Part shown: piece by piece, positions 42,139 to 51,177 of the stretch
Layout of the letters: the number at the start of each line of letters is the position of its first letter
Numbering within the stretch: the first letter of the stretch is position 1
Source of the DNA: an uncultured Bacteroidia bacterium
GTDB lineage: Bacteria > Bacteroidota > Bacteroidia > Bacteroidales > UBA932
Reading direction: 5' to 3'
NCBI GenBank assembly: GCA_902769525.1
Contig: CACXPG010000007.1
Location: 1 to 57,395, forward strand
DNA length: 57,395 nt
The notes under the pieces: generated by a model
Seen by the model: only the letters and a program-made list of their open reading frames with translations
The model's database searches: none
Told to the model about the DNA's origin: nothing
Translations under genes and position numbers: made by a program

Positions 42139-42598
42139 GACAATCTCAGCATATCTGTTATGCCTGACACTCTTTTTGCTGCCAGGGTGCACAGAGCCCC
42201 TGCGCCAGTCGTGCTTCAAATATGTGGACGGGATTGGCGGATGGACTGAAGACCAGACCATCAGCCTGTCTCTGGACCTTGCGGACAACACCCAGGACAA
42301 CATACTGAACCTCAGCGCCTGTGCATCCGAAGACGCCCAGGGAGAAGAAATCACCGTCTATCTGACTTTCGTTTCTCCAGACGGAGAATCTTATCTCGAC
42401 ACAGCATCGCTGAGGATAGAAAAGACAGATGCCTCGGACTTTGTCAAAAACGGGACGGAAATCCAGATCCTCTGGCCTTATATGAAAATCGGCAAGCTGA
42501 ACAAGGAGGGACGCTGGGAGATACTGCTTGACCGTGAGAAAAAAGACAAGCCGGTCTACAGGAAAATCCGTGGAATGGGAGTTTCTGTATCACGATGA
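42131..42598 (+). CDS. gldH: GldH-like lipoprotein
   Basis: This 155-aa lipoprotein has lipobox LPGC with Cys20 and a small beta-rich mature domain (GWTEDQTISLSLDLADN, then ILWPYMKIGKLNKEGRWEILL). Length, lipobox and position directly after ricT match GldH. GldH was named for gliding in Flavobacterium but is widespread in non-gliding Bacteroidales, where its role is unclear. The assignment leans on gene order as well as sequence. It overlaps ricT by 8 nt. Confidence 0.72.
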   Translation: MSRTISAYLLCLTLFLLPGCTEPLRQSCFKYVDGIGGWTEDQTISLSLDLADNTQDNILNLSACASEDAQGEEITVYLTFVSPDGESYLDTASLRIEKTDASDFVKNGTEIQILWPYMKIGKLNKEGRWEILLDREKKDKPVYRKIRGMGVSVSR

Positions 42599-42610
42599 AC
42601 TATCCTAACT

Positions 42611-43381
42611 ATGAGCACTATAGGAAAACTTGAAAAATTCAGGCAGAACAGCACCTTCAAATGCCTTCTGCAGCCCAGGATGGAAGAAGTCTTCAGGAAA
42701 GACTACAGCCTGAAGGGAAAATGGCATCAGGATGTATTCGGAAATTCCAACCCCATCACCCTGGAACTTGGCTGCGGCAAGGGAGAATACACTGTTGCCC
42801 TGGCACGGCTTTATCCCGACAGGAATTTCATCGGGATAGACATCAAGGGAGCCAGGCTGTGGAAGGGAGCAAAGGAAGTCGAGCAGAGCGGGATGAAAAA
42901 CGTGAGGTTCCTCCGCACCAACATAGACTTCATAGAATGGATTTTCGGACCTGGAGAGATAGATTCCATCTGGGTAACCTTCGCCGACCCGCAGCTCAAG
43001 TCTCCCAGAAAAAGACTTACTTCACCGATGTTCCTTAACCGATACCGCAAATTCTTGAGAGAGGGAGGAACAGTCAACCTGAAGACAGACAGCCGTTTCC
43101 TCCACGAATACACTGCTGCCGTGGTAAAAGACAACAAACTGGAGGAAATCTGCCGCAGCACCGATATCTACAGCCAGGACAACCCCGCCTTTCCACACGA
43201 GCTTAAAACAGTCCAGACTTTCTACGAGCAGTATTTCCTGAAGATGGGAATGCCTATAACCTACCTGGCCTTCAGGCTGGACGGAGATCAAAAGAACACA
43301 GAACTAGCCGAACCTCAGTGGGACGAAAAGTTCTGGCTGGAAAAAGAAAAAGAAGGAAGAATACCCGGAAGAATAAGATAA
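42611..43381 (+). CDS. trmB: tRNA (guanine-N7-)-methyltransferase
   Basis: TrmB makes m7G46 in tRNA. The 256-aa protein has SAM motif I LELGCGKGEYTVALARLYP, FIGIDIKGARLWKGAKE, and the family block WVTFADPQLKSPRKRLTSPMF (usually TFPDPWPKxxHxKRR, here noticeably diverged). A C-terminal segment (about residue 235 onward) is Lys/Glu-rich. It lies 12 nt after gldH in the holB-ricT-gldH-trmB series. Confidence 0.92.
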   Translation: MSTIGKLEKFRQNSTFKCLLQPRMEEVFRKDYSLKGKWHQDVFGNSNPITLELGCGKGEYTVALARLYPDRNFIGIDIKGARLWKGAKEVEQSGMKNVRFLRTNIDFIEWIFGPGEIDSIWVTFADPQLKSPRKRLTSPMFLNRYRKFLREGGTVNLKTDSRFLHEYTAAVVKDNKLEEICRSTDIYSQDNPAFPHELKTVQTFYEQYFLKMGMPITYLAFRLDGDQKNTELAEPQWDEKFWLEKEKEGRIPGRIR

Positions 43382-43386
43382 CGACT

Positions 43387-44550
43387 ATGGACAGATACAT
43401 TAAAGCAGACTCGGCCGAAAACGGCTATTTGACAGATCTCAGACATAACATTCACAGCCATCCTTGCCTTAGCGCAAACGAAAAGGAAGCGGCTCAAATA
43501 GTATGCGAAGTCCTCTCCTCCTGCAACCCGGACAATTTGTGGACAGGAATTGGCGGACACGGCATAATCGCGGAGTTCAAGGGAAACCCGTCTGCACCGT
43601 CTCTTCTTTTCAGATGCGAACTGGACGCCCTTCCAATCAAAGAGTCAGTACAGAGGCCTTATATGTCCGTTTACGACGGCATTGCGCACTGCTGCGGACA
43701 CGACGGCCACATGGCGATTATGTGCGGACTGGCCAGATGGATTTCCAGAAACAGGGAAATGCTTTCCGAAGGCGGCAGCATCTACCTTCTTTTCCAGCCG
43801 GAAGAGGAGACTGGTGCCGGAGCCGAGAAAATGGCAAGGTGGATGAAAGAAAACGGCCTTTGTTTCGACTACGCCTTTGCCCTTCACAACTGGCCGGGAT
43901 TTGACAGGGGAACGGTCATAATCTATCCCGGAACTTATGCCTGGGCCTCAACTGGCCTTAGAATGGACTTTACAGGTCACACTTCCCACGCCAGCGAGCC
44001 TTGGGAAGCAGCCAATCCTACAGAGGCCATCATCGAGACAATAAAGACTGTAAACAGTTTCAACGAGCAGACTTCCTTCTCGACTGTTGTGGGAACCGGC
44101 ATCGGCGACACTGACTACGGCATCACTCCGGGCAAGGGATTCGTGGCTGTCACCACAAGAAGCCAGACGGATGATGGACTCGCCTGCCTGAAAGACAAGA
44201 TCCTTTCTTCCGCCAGGGCCATTGCCAAGAATCACGGCCTGAGGCTGGATGTGTCAGAAACCGATTACTTTCCGGCCACAATCAACACCCCGAATCCAAC
44301 AGAACTTATCAGAGAAATCGCCCGTGAGGCCGGATACACTCTGGAAGAAAACAATGTGGGAACCAAAGGCAGCGATGACTTTGTCCATATAGCAAAAATG
44401 GCCCGAAAGGGGGCCACTTTCTTCGATCTTGGATGCGGAAGGGAGCACGCTCCGCTTCACCGCCCTGATTTTGATTTTGACGACAGCCTGATACCTGTCG
44501 GACTGGACATCATCTGCCGCGTTTGCCTACATATTCTGCAAAGCCGATAA
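43387..44550 (+). CDS. M20 family amidohydrolase/peptidase
   Basis: This 387-aa protein resembles M20D amidohydrolases (hippurate or N-acyl-amino-acid hydrolase type). Likely metal and catalytic residues are in LRHNIHSHP, HCCGHDGHMA, FQPEEETGAG and AFALHNWPG. The C-terminal HAPLHRPDFDFDD contains the last metal ligand. The dimerisation lid lies in between (FTGHTSHASEPWEAANPTEA). It cleaves an N-acyl bond of an amino acid or peptide; the exact substrate is unknown. It starts 5 nt after trmB and overlaps the convergent prenyl synthase gene by 41 nt at the 3' end. Confidence 0.88.
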   Translation: MDRYIKADSAENGYLTDLRHNIHSHPCLSANEKEAAQIVCEVLSSCNPDNLWTGIGGHGIIAEFKGNPSAPSLLFRCELDALPIKESVQRPYMSVYDGIAHCCGHDGHMAIMCGLARWISRNREMLSEGGSIYLLFQPEEETGAGAEKMARWMKENGLCFDYAFALHNWPGFDRGTVIIYPGTYAWASTGLRMDFTGHTSHASEPWEAANPTEAIIETIKTVNSFNEQTSFSTVVGTGIGDTDYGITPGKGFVAVTTRSQTDDGLACLKDKILSSARAIAKNHGLRLDVSETDYFPATINTPNPTELIREIAREAGYTLEENNVGTKGSDDFVHIAKMARKGATFFDLGCGREHAPLHRPDFDFDDSLIPVGLDIICRVCLHILQSR

Positions 44551-45508
44551 GCATCTGCCTTGCATCTGAGCTGCCAAGCGGTGACAAAGAGTCCACCGCC
44601 AGCCCTATCTGCTCCGAGAGTTTCTCGGAGGCATATTCTATTCCGTTGTACTTCAGGACAAAATCTGAAACACCGGCTATGATTTCCGCTTCGCGCGGAG
44701 TGGTTCGGGCGGCAAAAACGCTCTCTATTTTCCTTATTTCAGACAATATGGAATCCGCCTTTTCCGGAGCCGATTTCAAGGCCCCAAGAAGCGGCATGGT
44801 TATTTTTCTTTCCTTCAGGTCCGCGCCCGGAAGTTTTCCCGTATTCAGCGACGGGGTATAGTCCATAATGTCATCTCTTATCTGGAACGCCAGGCCTATA
44901 TGCTCCGCATAGCTTTCTATGCAGTCGGTTGAAAGGCTGTCAGCCCCGACCGCCAGGGCCGCGGACTTGAGCGAAGCCACAAACAAAGCGGCAGTCTTGC
45001 CGTAGATAATCCTGAAATAGTCTTCCTCGGTTGTATCCAGCCGGTCCGCCTTGTCGAGCTGAAGAAGCTCTCCTTCACTCATCTTACGGATAGCCTGGCT
45101 GAAGTTCAGGGTTATCTGCCTGTCGCATTTGGAAACCAGAAGGTTAAGGCTTCTTGCAAGCCAGAAGTCTCCCGTCAGCACAGCGGCCGGAGCGGAAAAC
45201 ATCGCCGAGACAGAAAGTGCGCCGCGCCTCATGCTTGCCCCGTCTGCAACATCGTCGTGCATCAGGGTTGCCGTGTGCAGCATTTCGGTTGCCGCCGCAG
45301 TGCAGTAGCTCTGCTCGGAAAGGCTGCCGCACGCAAGACCTGCCAGAAGAGAAAGAATCGGCCTGATTTCCTTTCCCCTGCTGCCCAGGACATATTTGTT
45401 TATCGCATTCAGATACTGCTCGTCTGAATGCAAAGCAACATTTAGGGTCTGACGATATTTTTCAAAGTCAGACCCTAAAAACTGTCTTGCACTTTCTGTG
45501 TTAACCAT
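44510..45508 (-). CDS. Polyprenyl diphosphate synthase (trans type)
   Basis: This 332-aa enzyme condenses isopentenyl diphosphate units onto an allylic primer. It probably makes the long chain used for menaquinone, although the product length cannot be read from sequence alone. Motifs are GSRGKEIRP, the first Asp-rich motif HDDVADG (Asp85, Asp86, Asp89) with a following RRG, and the second motif RDDIMD near residues 211-215. It is the third gene of an operon with trxA and the barrel protein, 6 nt after the latter. Confidence 0.92.
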   Translation of the reverse strand: MVNTESARQFLGSDFEKYRQTLNVALHSDEQYLNAINKYVLGSRGKEIRPILSLLAGLACGSLSEQSYCTAAATEMLHTATLMHDDVADGASMRRGALSVSAMFSAPAAVLTGDFWLARSLNLLVSKCDRQITLNFSQAIRKMSEGELLQLDKADRLDTTEEDYFRIIYGKTAALFVASLKSAALAVGADSLSTDCIESYAEHIGLAFQIRDDIMDYTPSLNTGKLPGADLKERKITMPLLGALKSAPEKADSILSEIRKIESVFAARTTPREAEIIAGVSDFVLKYNGIEYASEKLSEQIGLAVDSLSPLGSSDARQMLIGFAEYVGKRGR

Positions 45509-45514
45509 CAGGTT

Positions 45515-46129
45515 CTAGAATGTGAATGCCACGGAGAATTCGATGCCCCTTGCCTTGGAAGCCTTCCACTCCTGGCCGGCAACCTTTATGCCTTTTTCTC
45601 CGTCACCGACTTTAGAGAAGTCCCAGTTGTACCTTGCGTTGAACTGGAACCTCCAGACATCAACACCGGCGCCAAGACCGATACCGTAAGCCAACCTGTT
45701 CAAATCATCCCAGTTACCCGCCAATCCTCCTTTTCCGATAGCATAGCTGAGATATGGAACCACCTGGACAAAAGGCCTGGCTACTATCAGATTAGGACCA
45801 TACTGCAATCCGACCGGAAGCTGTATGAACTTCAATCCGTATTTTCCGTCCTGTACAGGATCTCCGGTCTCTTTTGCCTGGAGTTTACCCTCCTTGGCAA
45901 CATACAGAAGCTCCGGCTGGATTACAAATCCTGGAGTCAGGTGAAATTTGTAGAGCACACCGGCCTGAAGCCCAACATTGTTCTTGAGCTTAAAGTCCTT
46001 TATATCAGAGAACTGAGATGTATAAAGACCGGCCTTGATACCGAACTGGGCGGAGGCTTTCTTCGGAGTAGCCACCATCAGCAGCGCAAGCACGAGACCT
46101 GCAACCGCAAATTTCATCGTCTTTTTCAT
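45515..46129 (-). CDS. Outer-membrane beta-barrel (porin-like) protein
   Basis: This 204-aa protein has a signal peptide (1-28, ending KASAQ). The mature part alternates short amphipathic strands such as FGIKAGLYTSQFSD, NVGLQAGVLYKFHLTPGFVIQPELLYV and AYGIGLGAGVDVWRFQFNARYNWDF, ending in Phe, typical of small outer-membrane barrels of the OMP_b-brl_2 type. Function unknown. It lies between trxA (15 nt upstream) and the prenyl synthase gene (6 nt downstream) in the same orientation. Confidence 0.88.
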   Translation of the reverse strand: MKKTMKFAVAGLVLALLMVATPKKASAQFGIKAGLYTSQFSDIKDFKLKNNVGLQAGVLYKFHLTPGFVIQPELLYVAKEGKLQAKETGDPVQDGKYGLKFIQLPVGLQYGPNLIVARPFVQVVPYLSYAIGKGGLAGNWDDLNRLAYGIGLGAGVDVWRFQFNARYNWDFSKVGDGEKGIKVAGQEWKASKARGIEFSVAFTF

Positions 46130-46144
46130 ATCTGTGTTTTTTGG

Positions 46145-46462
46145 TTAAAGCAGCGCCTTGAGCTTGGCCTCGATGGCTTCCTTGGTGTTGGAGCCCACCA
46201 TCTTGTCCTTCAGCTCCCCGTCCTTGAAGAAAAGGAGGGTAGGAATGTTCCTGATTCCATAGTTGACCGGAGTCTCATCAGCCTCCTCCACATTGCACTT
46301 GGCAATCACGGCCTTCCCTTCATACTCCTTTGCAAGCTGCTCAACGATAGGAGCCACCATACGGCATGGACCGCACCAAGTTGCCCAGAAATCCACCATT
46401 ACAGGAAGTTTGCTGTCGAGGACCACTTCCTTGAAATTTGAATCAACTACATTAATTTCCAT
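46145..46462 (-). CDS. trxA: Thioredoxin
   Basis: This 105-aa protein is a standard cytoplasmic thioredoxin with the active site WCGPCR (Cys30 and Cys33) and the cis-Pro region GIRNIPTLLFF. It reduces protein disulfides, for example in ribonucleotide reductase. It is the first gene of trxA-barrel protein-prenyl synthase and divergent from kbl. No perfect -7 box was found for it. Confidence 0.96.
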   Translation of the reverse strand: MEINVVDSNFKEVVLDSKLPVMVDFWATWCGPCRMVAPIVEQLAKEYEGKAVIAKCNVEEADETPVNYGIRNIPTLLFFKDGELKDKMVGSNTKEAIEAKLKALL

Positions 46463-46525
46463 CTCTCAATTGTTTAAAGTGATAAAATACTAGGTGCTAA
46501 ATTAGCATTTATTTTTGAGAAATCG

Positions 46526-46533
46526 TACATTTG
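46526..46533 (+). promoter_or_regulatory. -7 box of kbl
   Basis: TACATTTG matches TAnnTTTG, 32 nt before the kbl ATG. A second match, TATTTTTG at 46510-46517, could be an alternative promoter. Confidence 0.5.
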
Positions 46534-46565
46534 TTATAGCAAGCAACTTAAAAACGACAATCTAT

Positions 46566-47756
46566 ATGTACAAGGATTTTCAATCTCATCTGAAAAAGGA
46601 GCTGACTTCTATAAGGAAGGCAGGCCTTTACAAAGAAGAAAGAGTTATCACATCCCCTCAGAGGGCAGACATCACCGTTCAGGGCGGAAAGCAGGTGCTC
46701 AACTTCTGCGCCAACAACTATCTTGGCCTGAGCGATAACAAAAGACTTATCGACGCCGCCAAGAAAGCACTGGACACTCACGGCTATGGAATGAGCTCCG
46801 TGAGGTTCATCTGCGGAACCGGAGACCTGCAGAAGAAACTGGAGGAGAAGATTTCCGAATTCTTCGGAACCGAGGACACCATCCTCTACACATCCTGCTT
46901 CGACGCCAACGGCGGAGTGTTTGAGCCTCTGCTGGGCGAAGAAGACGCCATTATTTCAGACGCCCTTAACCACGCTTCTATTATCGATGGCGTAAGACTT
47001 TGCAAGGCAGTGCGTTACAGATATGCCAACGCAGACATGGCCGAACTTGAGGAGTGCCTGAAGAAAGCCCAGAAACAGCGTTTCAGAATTGTTGTCACCG
47101 ACGGCGTTTTCTCTATGGACGGAAACGTGGCTCCTGTTGACAAGATTTATGCCCTGGCAAAGAAGTACAACGCGATGGTTATGGTGGACGAGAGCCACTC
47201 GGCCGGTGTTGTGGGAAAGACCGGAAGAGGCACTACCGAACTCTACAAGCTCAGAGGTAAGGTCGAGATACTGACCGGAACCCTCGGAAAGAGCTTTGGA
47301 GGAGCAGTTGGCGGATTCACCACAGGAAAGAAGGAAATCATCGCGATGCTCAGGCAGAGGTCAAGGCCTTATCTTTTCTCCAACTCCATCCCTCCGATGG
47401 TGGCCGCGGCAGGTATCGAGATGTTCAACATGATGAGCCGCACCAACAAGCTCCAGGACAAGCTCCACGAGAACACCGCCTACTTTGTGGACAAGATGAA
47501 GAAGGCCGGATTCGACATCAAGCCTACCCAGAGCGCTATCTGCGCCATTATGCTCTACGACGCAAAGCTTAGCCAGCAGATGGCAGCCAAGCTTCTGGAC
47601 GAAGGCATTTATGTTGTGGGCTTCTACTATCCTGTAGTGCCTAAGGATCTTGCAAGAATCAGGGTTCAAGTTTCTGCGGGCCATTCAAAGAAACAGCTCG
47701 ACAGAGCCGTTGCCGCCTTCACCAAGATCGGCAAGGAACTGAAGGTCCTCAAATAA
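46566..47756 (+). CDS. kbl: Glycine C-acetyltransferase (2-amino-3-ketobutyrate CoA ligase)
   Basis: Kbl interconverts 2-amino-3-ketobutyrate plus CoA with glycine plus acetyl-CoA in threonine catabolism. The 396-aa PLP enzyme of the alpha-oxoamine synthase family has NFCANNYLGLSDN, the substrate region GYGMSSVRFICGT, DESHSAG, and the PLP-binding block GTLGKSFGGAVGG with Lys242. The close relative serine palmitoyltransferase cannot be fully excluded, but the length and N-terminus (MYKDFQSHLKKEL) fit Kbl. Threonine dehydrogenase is not adjacent. The open frame reaches 46515, but only through a TTG codon. Confidence 0.93.
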   Translation: MYKDFQSHLKKELTSIRKAGLYKEERVITSPQRADITVQGGKQVLNFCANNYLGLSDNKRLIDAAKKALDTHGYGMSSVRFICGTGDLQKKLEEKISEFFGTEDTILYTSCFDANGGVFEPLLGEEDAIISDALNHASIIDGVRLCKAVRYRYANADMAELEECLKKAQKQRFRIVVTDGVFSMDGNVAPVDKIYALAKKYNAMVMVDESHSAGVVGKTGRGTTELYKLRGKVEILTGTLGKSFGGAVGGFTTGKKEIIAMLRQRSRPYLFSNSIPPMVAAAGIEMFNMMSRTNKLQDKLHENTAYFVDKMKKAGFDIKPTQSAICAIMLYDAKLSQQMAAKLLDEGIYVVGFYYPVVPKDLARIRVQVSAGHSKKQLDRAVAAFTKIGKELKVLK

Positions 47757-47785
47757 AACGGTTATAGATACCGTTACTTTTATCT

Positions 47786-47820
47786 ACAGTTGGAGTTGAC
47801 ATAACTCCAACTGTTTTTAT
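47786..47820. terminator. Bidirectional terminator between kbl and the DUF1573 gene
   Basis: The perfect stem ACAGTTGGAGTT / AACTCCAACTGT (47786-47797 with 47803-47814) is followed by T5 on the plus strand and flanked by A/T-rich sequence on the other side. It closes both kbl and the four-gene operon converging from the right. Confidence 0.88.
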
Positions 47821-47827
47821 TTGTAAA

Positions 47828-48229
47828 TTACGGAATAACGTTTAGGTTTATCCTAATAATGCTTGACGCTGGTTTTGCGTTCGTCGCCAGGGTAATAACT
47901 ATCGTATTCTGTCCTCTTTTTCCCTCGGTGTCAATAGTGATGTCTACCTGTCCGCTTGCTCCGGGTTCCAATATTTTATGCTGAACAACAGCTTTTGTAC
48001 AATTGCACGTCTTGTTTACTTTTTTTATTACTAACGTTTGATTTCCTTCATTTTTATAACGAACAGAAATATTATACGTCTCTCCCGCTCTTATTGAAGG
48101 AACATTTATAACACGACTGTCTAAAAACTTAAATTTGGGTGCTTCTTGACAAAAAACAAACGTCCCCCAAAAAATCATTATCGCAAAAAGGAATATTAAC
48201 CTTAATGCTATTTTTGAGCAGCTACTCAT
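47828..48229 (-). CDS. DUF1573 secreted protein
   Basis: This 133-aa protein has an N-terminal signal or anchor (about residues 8-27). A single DUF1573 Ig-like domain follows, with the typical NKTCNCTKAVV...LEPGASGQVDITIDTEGKRG pattern. The CxC pair is characteristic of the family. Members are common next to secreted peptides and propeller proteins in Bacteroidetes, but their function is unknown. Last gene of the four-gene operon; its start overlaps the preceding gene by 8 nt. Confidence 0.88.
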   Translation of the reverse strand: MSSCSKIALRLIFLFAIMIFWGTFVFCQEAPKFKFLDSRVINVPSIRAGETYNISVRYKNEGNQTLVIKKVNKTCNCTKAVVQHKILEPGASGQVDITIDTEGKRGQNTIVITLATNAKPASSIIRINLNVIP

Positions 48230-49709
48230 AATATTCTTTATTGTAAATCTCTTTATACAAGATCCTTGCTGGATTATTCTTATTTTTATTCCCTGAATAC
48301 TCCAGCCTATTTATTTCGTTTGATCTTACCGCCTGCTGATAAAGCGACTCGAAATCCGGGGAACATGGATCTAATTTTATTAAACCTAACCGCAGATTAT
48401 TTTTTAAAACATTAACCCAAAAGTCATGATTAACTGTTTCGACCGCATAATAGGTAGCACCCGCACCAAAAGAGGAACCCAAAAAGCCTCTAATTTTTTC
48501 TTTTTGCTTTATGTTCACAATTGGTACAATTTCAGAAAAAACAATATCCGTTTCGGTTTTTAATCTATTCTCAAATGGCCGCCTGTATGGATTCCATTCA
48601 ATGTAATAATAATCTCCTCTTTTTAAAGGTGATTTCTGAGGTGTATTCCATGTTACAGCCATTTTAACAGAAGCAGTAAAAATGCCTTGTTCATTATGTA
48701 CATAGCGTACTGACCACTTATATGGAGTCAATAAAACACCAGCTTTTGCTTCCTTATTTCTTATGAAGGACGTATATCTGTCCTCTGCATTTTCAAGCTC
48801 TACCTGTAAAACTTTACAATCTTCTGTCAAAACAATCTTTCCTGTTCCCAAAAGCTTTGTGTGTCCCGGGAATTTATTTGATTTGGTCTTAAAGACAATG
48901 GTATATATTTGCACCCCATTCTCATTCGATATAGATTCCAAACGATAAGAGTAATCTTTCACATATTTTTCATTTAAAGGCGAGTATATTTCTACCGTCC
49001 TCTTTATGTCAAGAGCTCGCAAACTAAATTCATTGACATAATTAACATTAAAAAAATCCGCATCTGATACTGATTGATTTACCACTTTATTGGGGCCTGC
49101 TGAAGATTTTTTTCCTGAAAGATGAAATTCAGATACAAATGAATCAAGAGCCCCGAAAACACCCATAAGATTTCTGTCGTCCCAATAATGGCGAATGTGG
49201 TTCTGGTTAAAATCCAAAGAACCCCAAAGTCCATAGACAAGATATTGCTGAACCAATTGTTCGCCAGAATAAATCTTTCGACGATAACCTAATGTCGCCA
49301 CATAATCTTTAAGATATCTTTTTGAGAACAATCTGCTTGCATCACCCAATAATTTCATCAAAGAGTCCTCTGGCATTATATATATATCTCTTAAATGCTC
49401 TGTTTTATATCTGACTATTATCGCATTAAGACTTCTCAAAGACAATAATGAAGCCGGCTCTGAAGAATAAAAATCAGAATAAACCATAAAAGCCGTGGTG
49501 TCCGGAAGGCTCACATTAGAAATATCTATAAACCCATAACTATCTGAGCTTAAATAATATTTACCTCCCGAAGAAACAAAATACAGATATGGAACCGTAT
49601 CCCCGTCCTGTGTAATTACTTTAACCTTTTGAGCGATACAATAGCATGAGTTAAACGCAAGAAGCAGAAATAGCAGAAAAAGACTCCTCGTATCAGTTTG
49701 TCGTGCCAT
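48222..49709 (-). CDS. Secreted 495-aa protein of unknown function, carboxypeptidase-regulatory-domain-like N-terminus
   Basis: The protein has a signal peptide (about 1-26, ending CYCIAQ). Residues about 27-90 resemble a CarboxypepD_reg/CNA-B-like beta sandwich (VKVITQDGDTVPYLYF...YGFIDISNV). The remaining 400 residues contain many aromatic and charged beta strands, without a recognised family or enzymatic motif. The start at 49709 (MARQTDTRSLF) is preferred: the frame also opens at 49724, but those extra residues come from the G8 tract inside the preceding peptide gene. It overlaps the peptide gene by 17 nt and the DUF1573 gene by 8 nt. Clearly AT-rich. Confidence 0.75.
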   Translation of the reverse strand: MARQTDTRSLFLLFLLLAFNSCYCIAQKVKVITQDGDTVPYLYFVSSGGKYYLSSDSYGFIDISNVSLPDTTAFMVYSDFYSSEPASLLSLRSLNAIIVRYKTEHLRDIYIMPEDSLMKLLGDASRLFSKRYLKDYVATLGYRRKIYSGEQLVQQYLVYGLWGSLDFNQNHIRHYWDDRNLMGVFGALDSFVSEFHLSGKKSSAGPNKVVNQSVSDADFFNVNYVNEFSLRALDIKRTVEIYSPLNEKYVKDYSYRLESISNENGVQIYTIVFKTKSNKFPGHTKLLGTGKIVLTEDCKVLQVELENAEDRYTSFIRNKEAKAGVLLTPYKWSVRYVHNEQGIFTASVKMAVTWNTPQKSPLKRGDYYYIEWNPYRRPFENRLKTETDIVFSEIVPIVNIKQKEKIRGFLGSSFGAGATYYAVETVNHDFWVNVLKNNLRLGLIKLDPCSPDFESLYQQAVRSNEINRLEYSGNKNKNNPARILYKEIYNKEYYE

Positions 49710-49977
49710 CTTCCCCCCCCGCATTTGTACAATTGCTGTTGTAGTTAGAACATACTATAGGGTCTTTACTCTTAGCGCAGGCAGGCCGTAAACTGATTGC
49801 GTTTCCTGCGTAGCACCCCACGACATCTCCATTCTCCTTGCAACGACATCTGTTAATTTCGTCAAAATTACCATGAGGGTCTGGTATGTCTTGTGCCACG
49901 ACTGTAATACAAACGCCAAGTACTGCACAGGCCATCAAAAAGAAAGCATATGCTTTCAAACAATACTGTTTTTTCAT
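49693..49977 (-). CDS. Small Cys-rich secreted peptide, NVEALA-like
   Basis: This 94-aa protein has a signal peptide (about 1-28, ending TVVAQ). The mature part has about 66 residues and six cysteines (RCRC, VGC, PAC, IVC, SNC), enough for three disulfides. Size, signal, Cys content and position beside a BF3164-type propeller resemble NVEALA peptides of Bacteroides, but the NVEALA motif itself is absent. It is probably exported and of unknown function. Its ATG overlaps the propeller gene stop as ATGA. A G8 tract lies six codons before its stop. Confidence 0.75.
   Translation of the reverse strand: MKKQYCLKAYAFFLMACAVLGVCITVVAQDIPDPHGNFDEINRCRCKENGDVVGCYAGNAISLRPACAKSKDPIVCSNYNSNCTNAGGEDGTTN
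49713..49720 (-). repeat. G8 homopolymer at the peptide gene/495-aa gene junction
   Basis: Eight consecutive G residues (minus strand) lie inside the last codons of the peptide gene and 3 nt before the next gene's ATG. Loss of one G would put the peptide frame into the frame of the 495-aa protein. The tract may also act as an SD-like sequence for that gene. Confidence 0.8.
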
Positions 49978-51155
49978 TTTTCAAATAATTTGAATTTAAC
50001 CAATACAAAATGTTCGTTAATATAATCTGATCGCTTATAGGCATAATAAAAACCATCGCACCCGCGACCAAATAATTCGAAGTCAGAATCAACAAGAATA
50101 TCTCCAATCAAATCATAATCTTTATATATCTGCAACTTTCTTTGCCCGTTATCCAACCGACATGTTCTGAATACTAATTCACCATCTGAAAACAACTTGT
50201 CATAATACCCATATTTATTTCTGTATGCCGCCCCATGTTCTTCAAATTCCTCAAATGTGACTGTTTCTGGATAAGCACCGGATATCAAACCATCAGCGAC
50301 CCCAAACGAATAAAGAGGTTCTCCAGCTATATTCATAACATAGATTTTCGGATCTGCATTAAATGAAACCATTATCTCATTACCCTTAATCAAGAAGGAA
50401 TATCTTCCAAAAACAGGAATATTTTTCTTAGAATAAACAGAAGGGTAGTGACCCACGAGTTTTAATGTCTCAGAGATATTTTCTGGCTCATATATAGCAA
50501 AGAGATAGGAATCTCTCCAGAATTCTTTTGATTTAGAATAGACTTCATAAGGATTATATGCAACATGTTCTGTTAAAATAGGAATATATAATTTACCATA
50601 TTTATAATAGATTTGGCCAACGTAATTGTTAAACTCATACATTTGGGGCACCTTGGGATCTGGGTTTCTATAAAGATTCCTCCATTCTGCCTGGAGAAAA
50701 CTTGTATCGACGGCTGTAAACCAAGAGGATGGCTCATAAAAGGTTTTTGTCGAGAAATCAGCACTAAAAATATTTACGCTTGAATTGTTGTCCAGACTCA
50801 CAAAGCAATCATTTTGATCAAAAGATGAGCTCCAAGAAGGTAATAACATTTCATTAGGTCCTCGTCCTTGCGTTATATACGTAGTATCATAAGCTCCGTT
50901 TAGACGATAAGAGTTAATTCCAACTGCATAGCTATCTGCAAAATATATCCTGCTCCCCGACGGTGACATTAACCATTGGCCAGAAAAAGATGTCATTGAA
51001 GCATCAAGGATAATACTATCCATCGTCAAGGTCTCAATTTCTACCTTTGTTTTACCCAAATGTTCTATCCCGGAATAAAAATCCTTACTGCTATTACAAC
51101 AAACCACTAACATTTGCAGTGTAAGTATTATAAATAAGATTGTTGTCTTTCTCAT
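49974..51155 (-). CDS. BF3164-type/6-bladed beta-propeller lipoprotein
   Basis: This 393-aa lipoprotein has lipobox LVVC with Cys19. The mature chain looks like the TolB-like six-bladed propeller of the BF3164 lipoprotein family: a repeated pattern of strands, IYFADSYAVGINSYRLNGAYD, and the family hallmark TQGRGPNEMLLPS. A ligand-binding or partner-binding role at the surface is inferred only. The first codon of the open frame (51158) is GTG followed by ATG; I use the ATG at 51155. A -7 box TACATTTG lies 22 nt upstream. It is the first gene of the four-gene operon. Confidence 0.8.
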   Translation of the reverse strand: MRKTTILFIILTLQMLVVCCNSSKDFYSGIEHLGKTKVEIETLTMDSIILDASMTSFSGQWLMSPSGSRIYFADSYAVGINSYRLNGAYDTTYITQGRGPNEMLLPSWSSSFDQNDCFVSLDNNSSVNIFSADFSTKTFYEPSSWFTAVDTSFLQAEWRNLYRNPDPKVPQMYEFNNYVGQIYYKYGKLYIPILTEHVAYNPYEVYSKSKEFWRDSYLFAIYEPENISETLKLVGHYPSVYSKKNIPVFGRYSFLIKGNEIMVSFNADPKIYVMNIAGEPLYSFGVADGLISGAYPETVTFEEFEEHGAAYRNKYGYYDKLFSDGELVFRTCRLDNGQRKLQIYKDYDLIGDILVDSDFELFGRGCDGFYYAYKRSDYINEHFVLVKFKLFEK

Positions 51156-51177
51156 CACTATGGGATTTTACTTTGCA

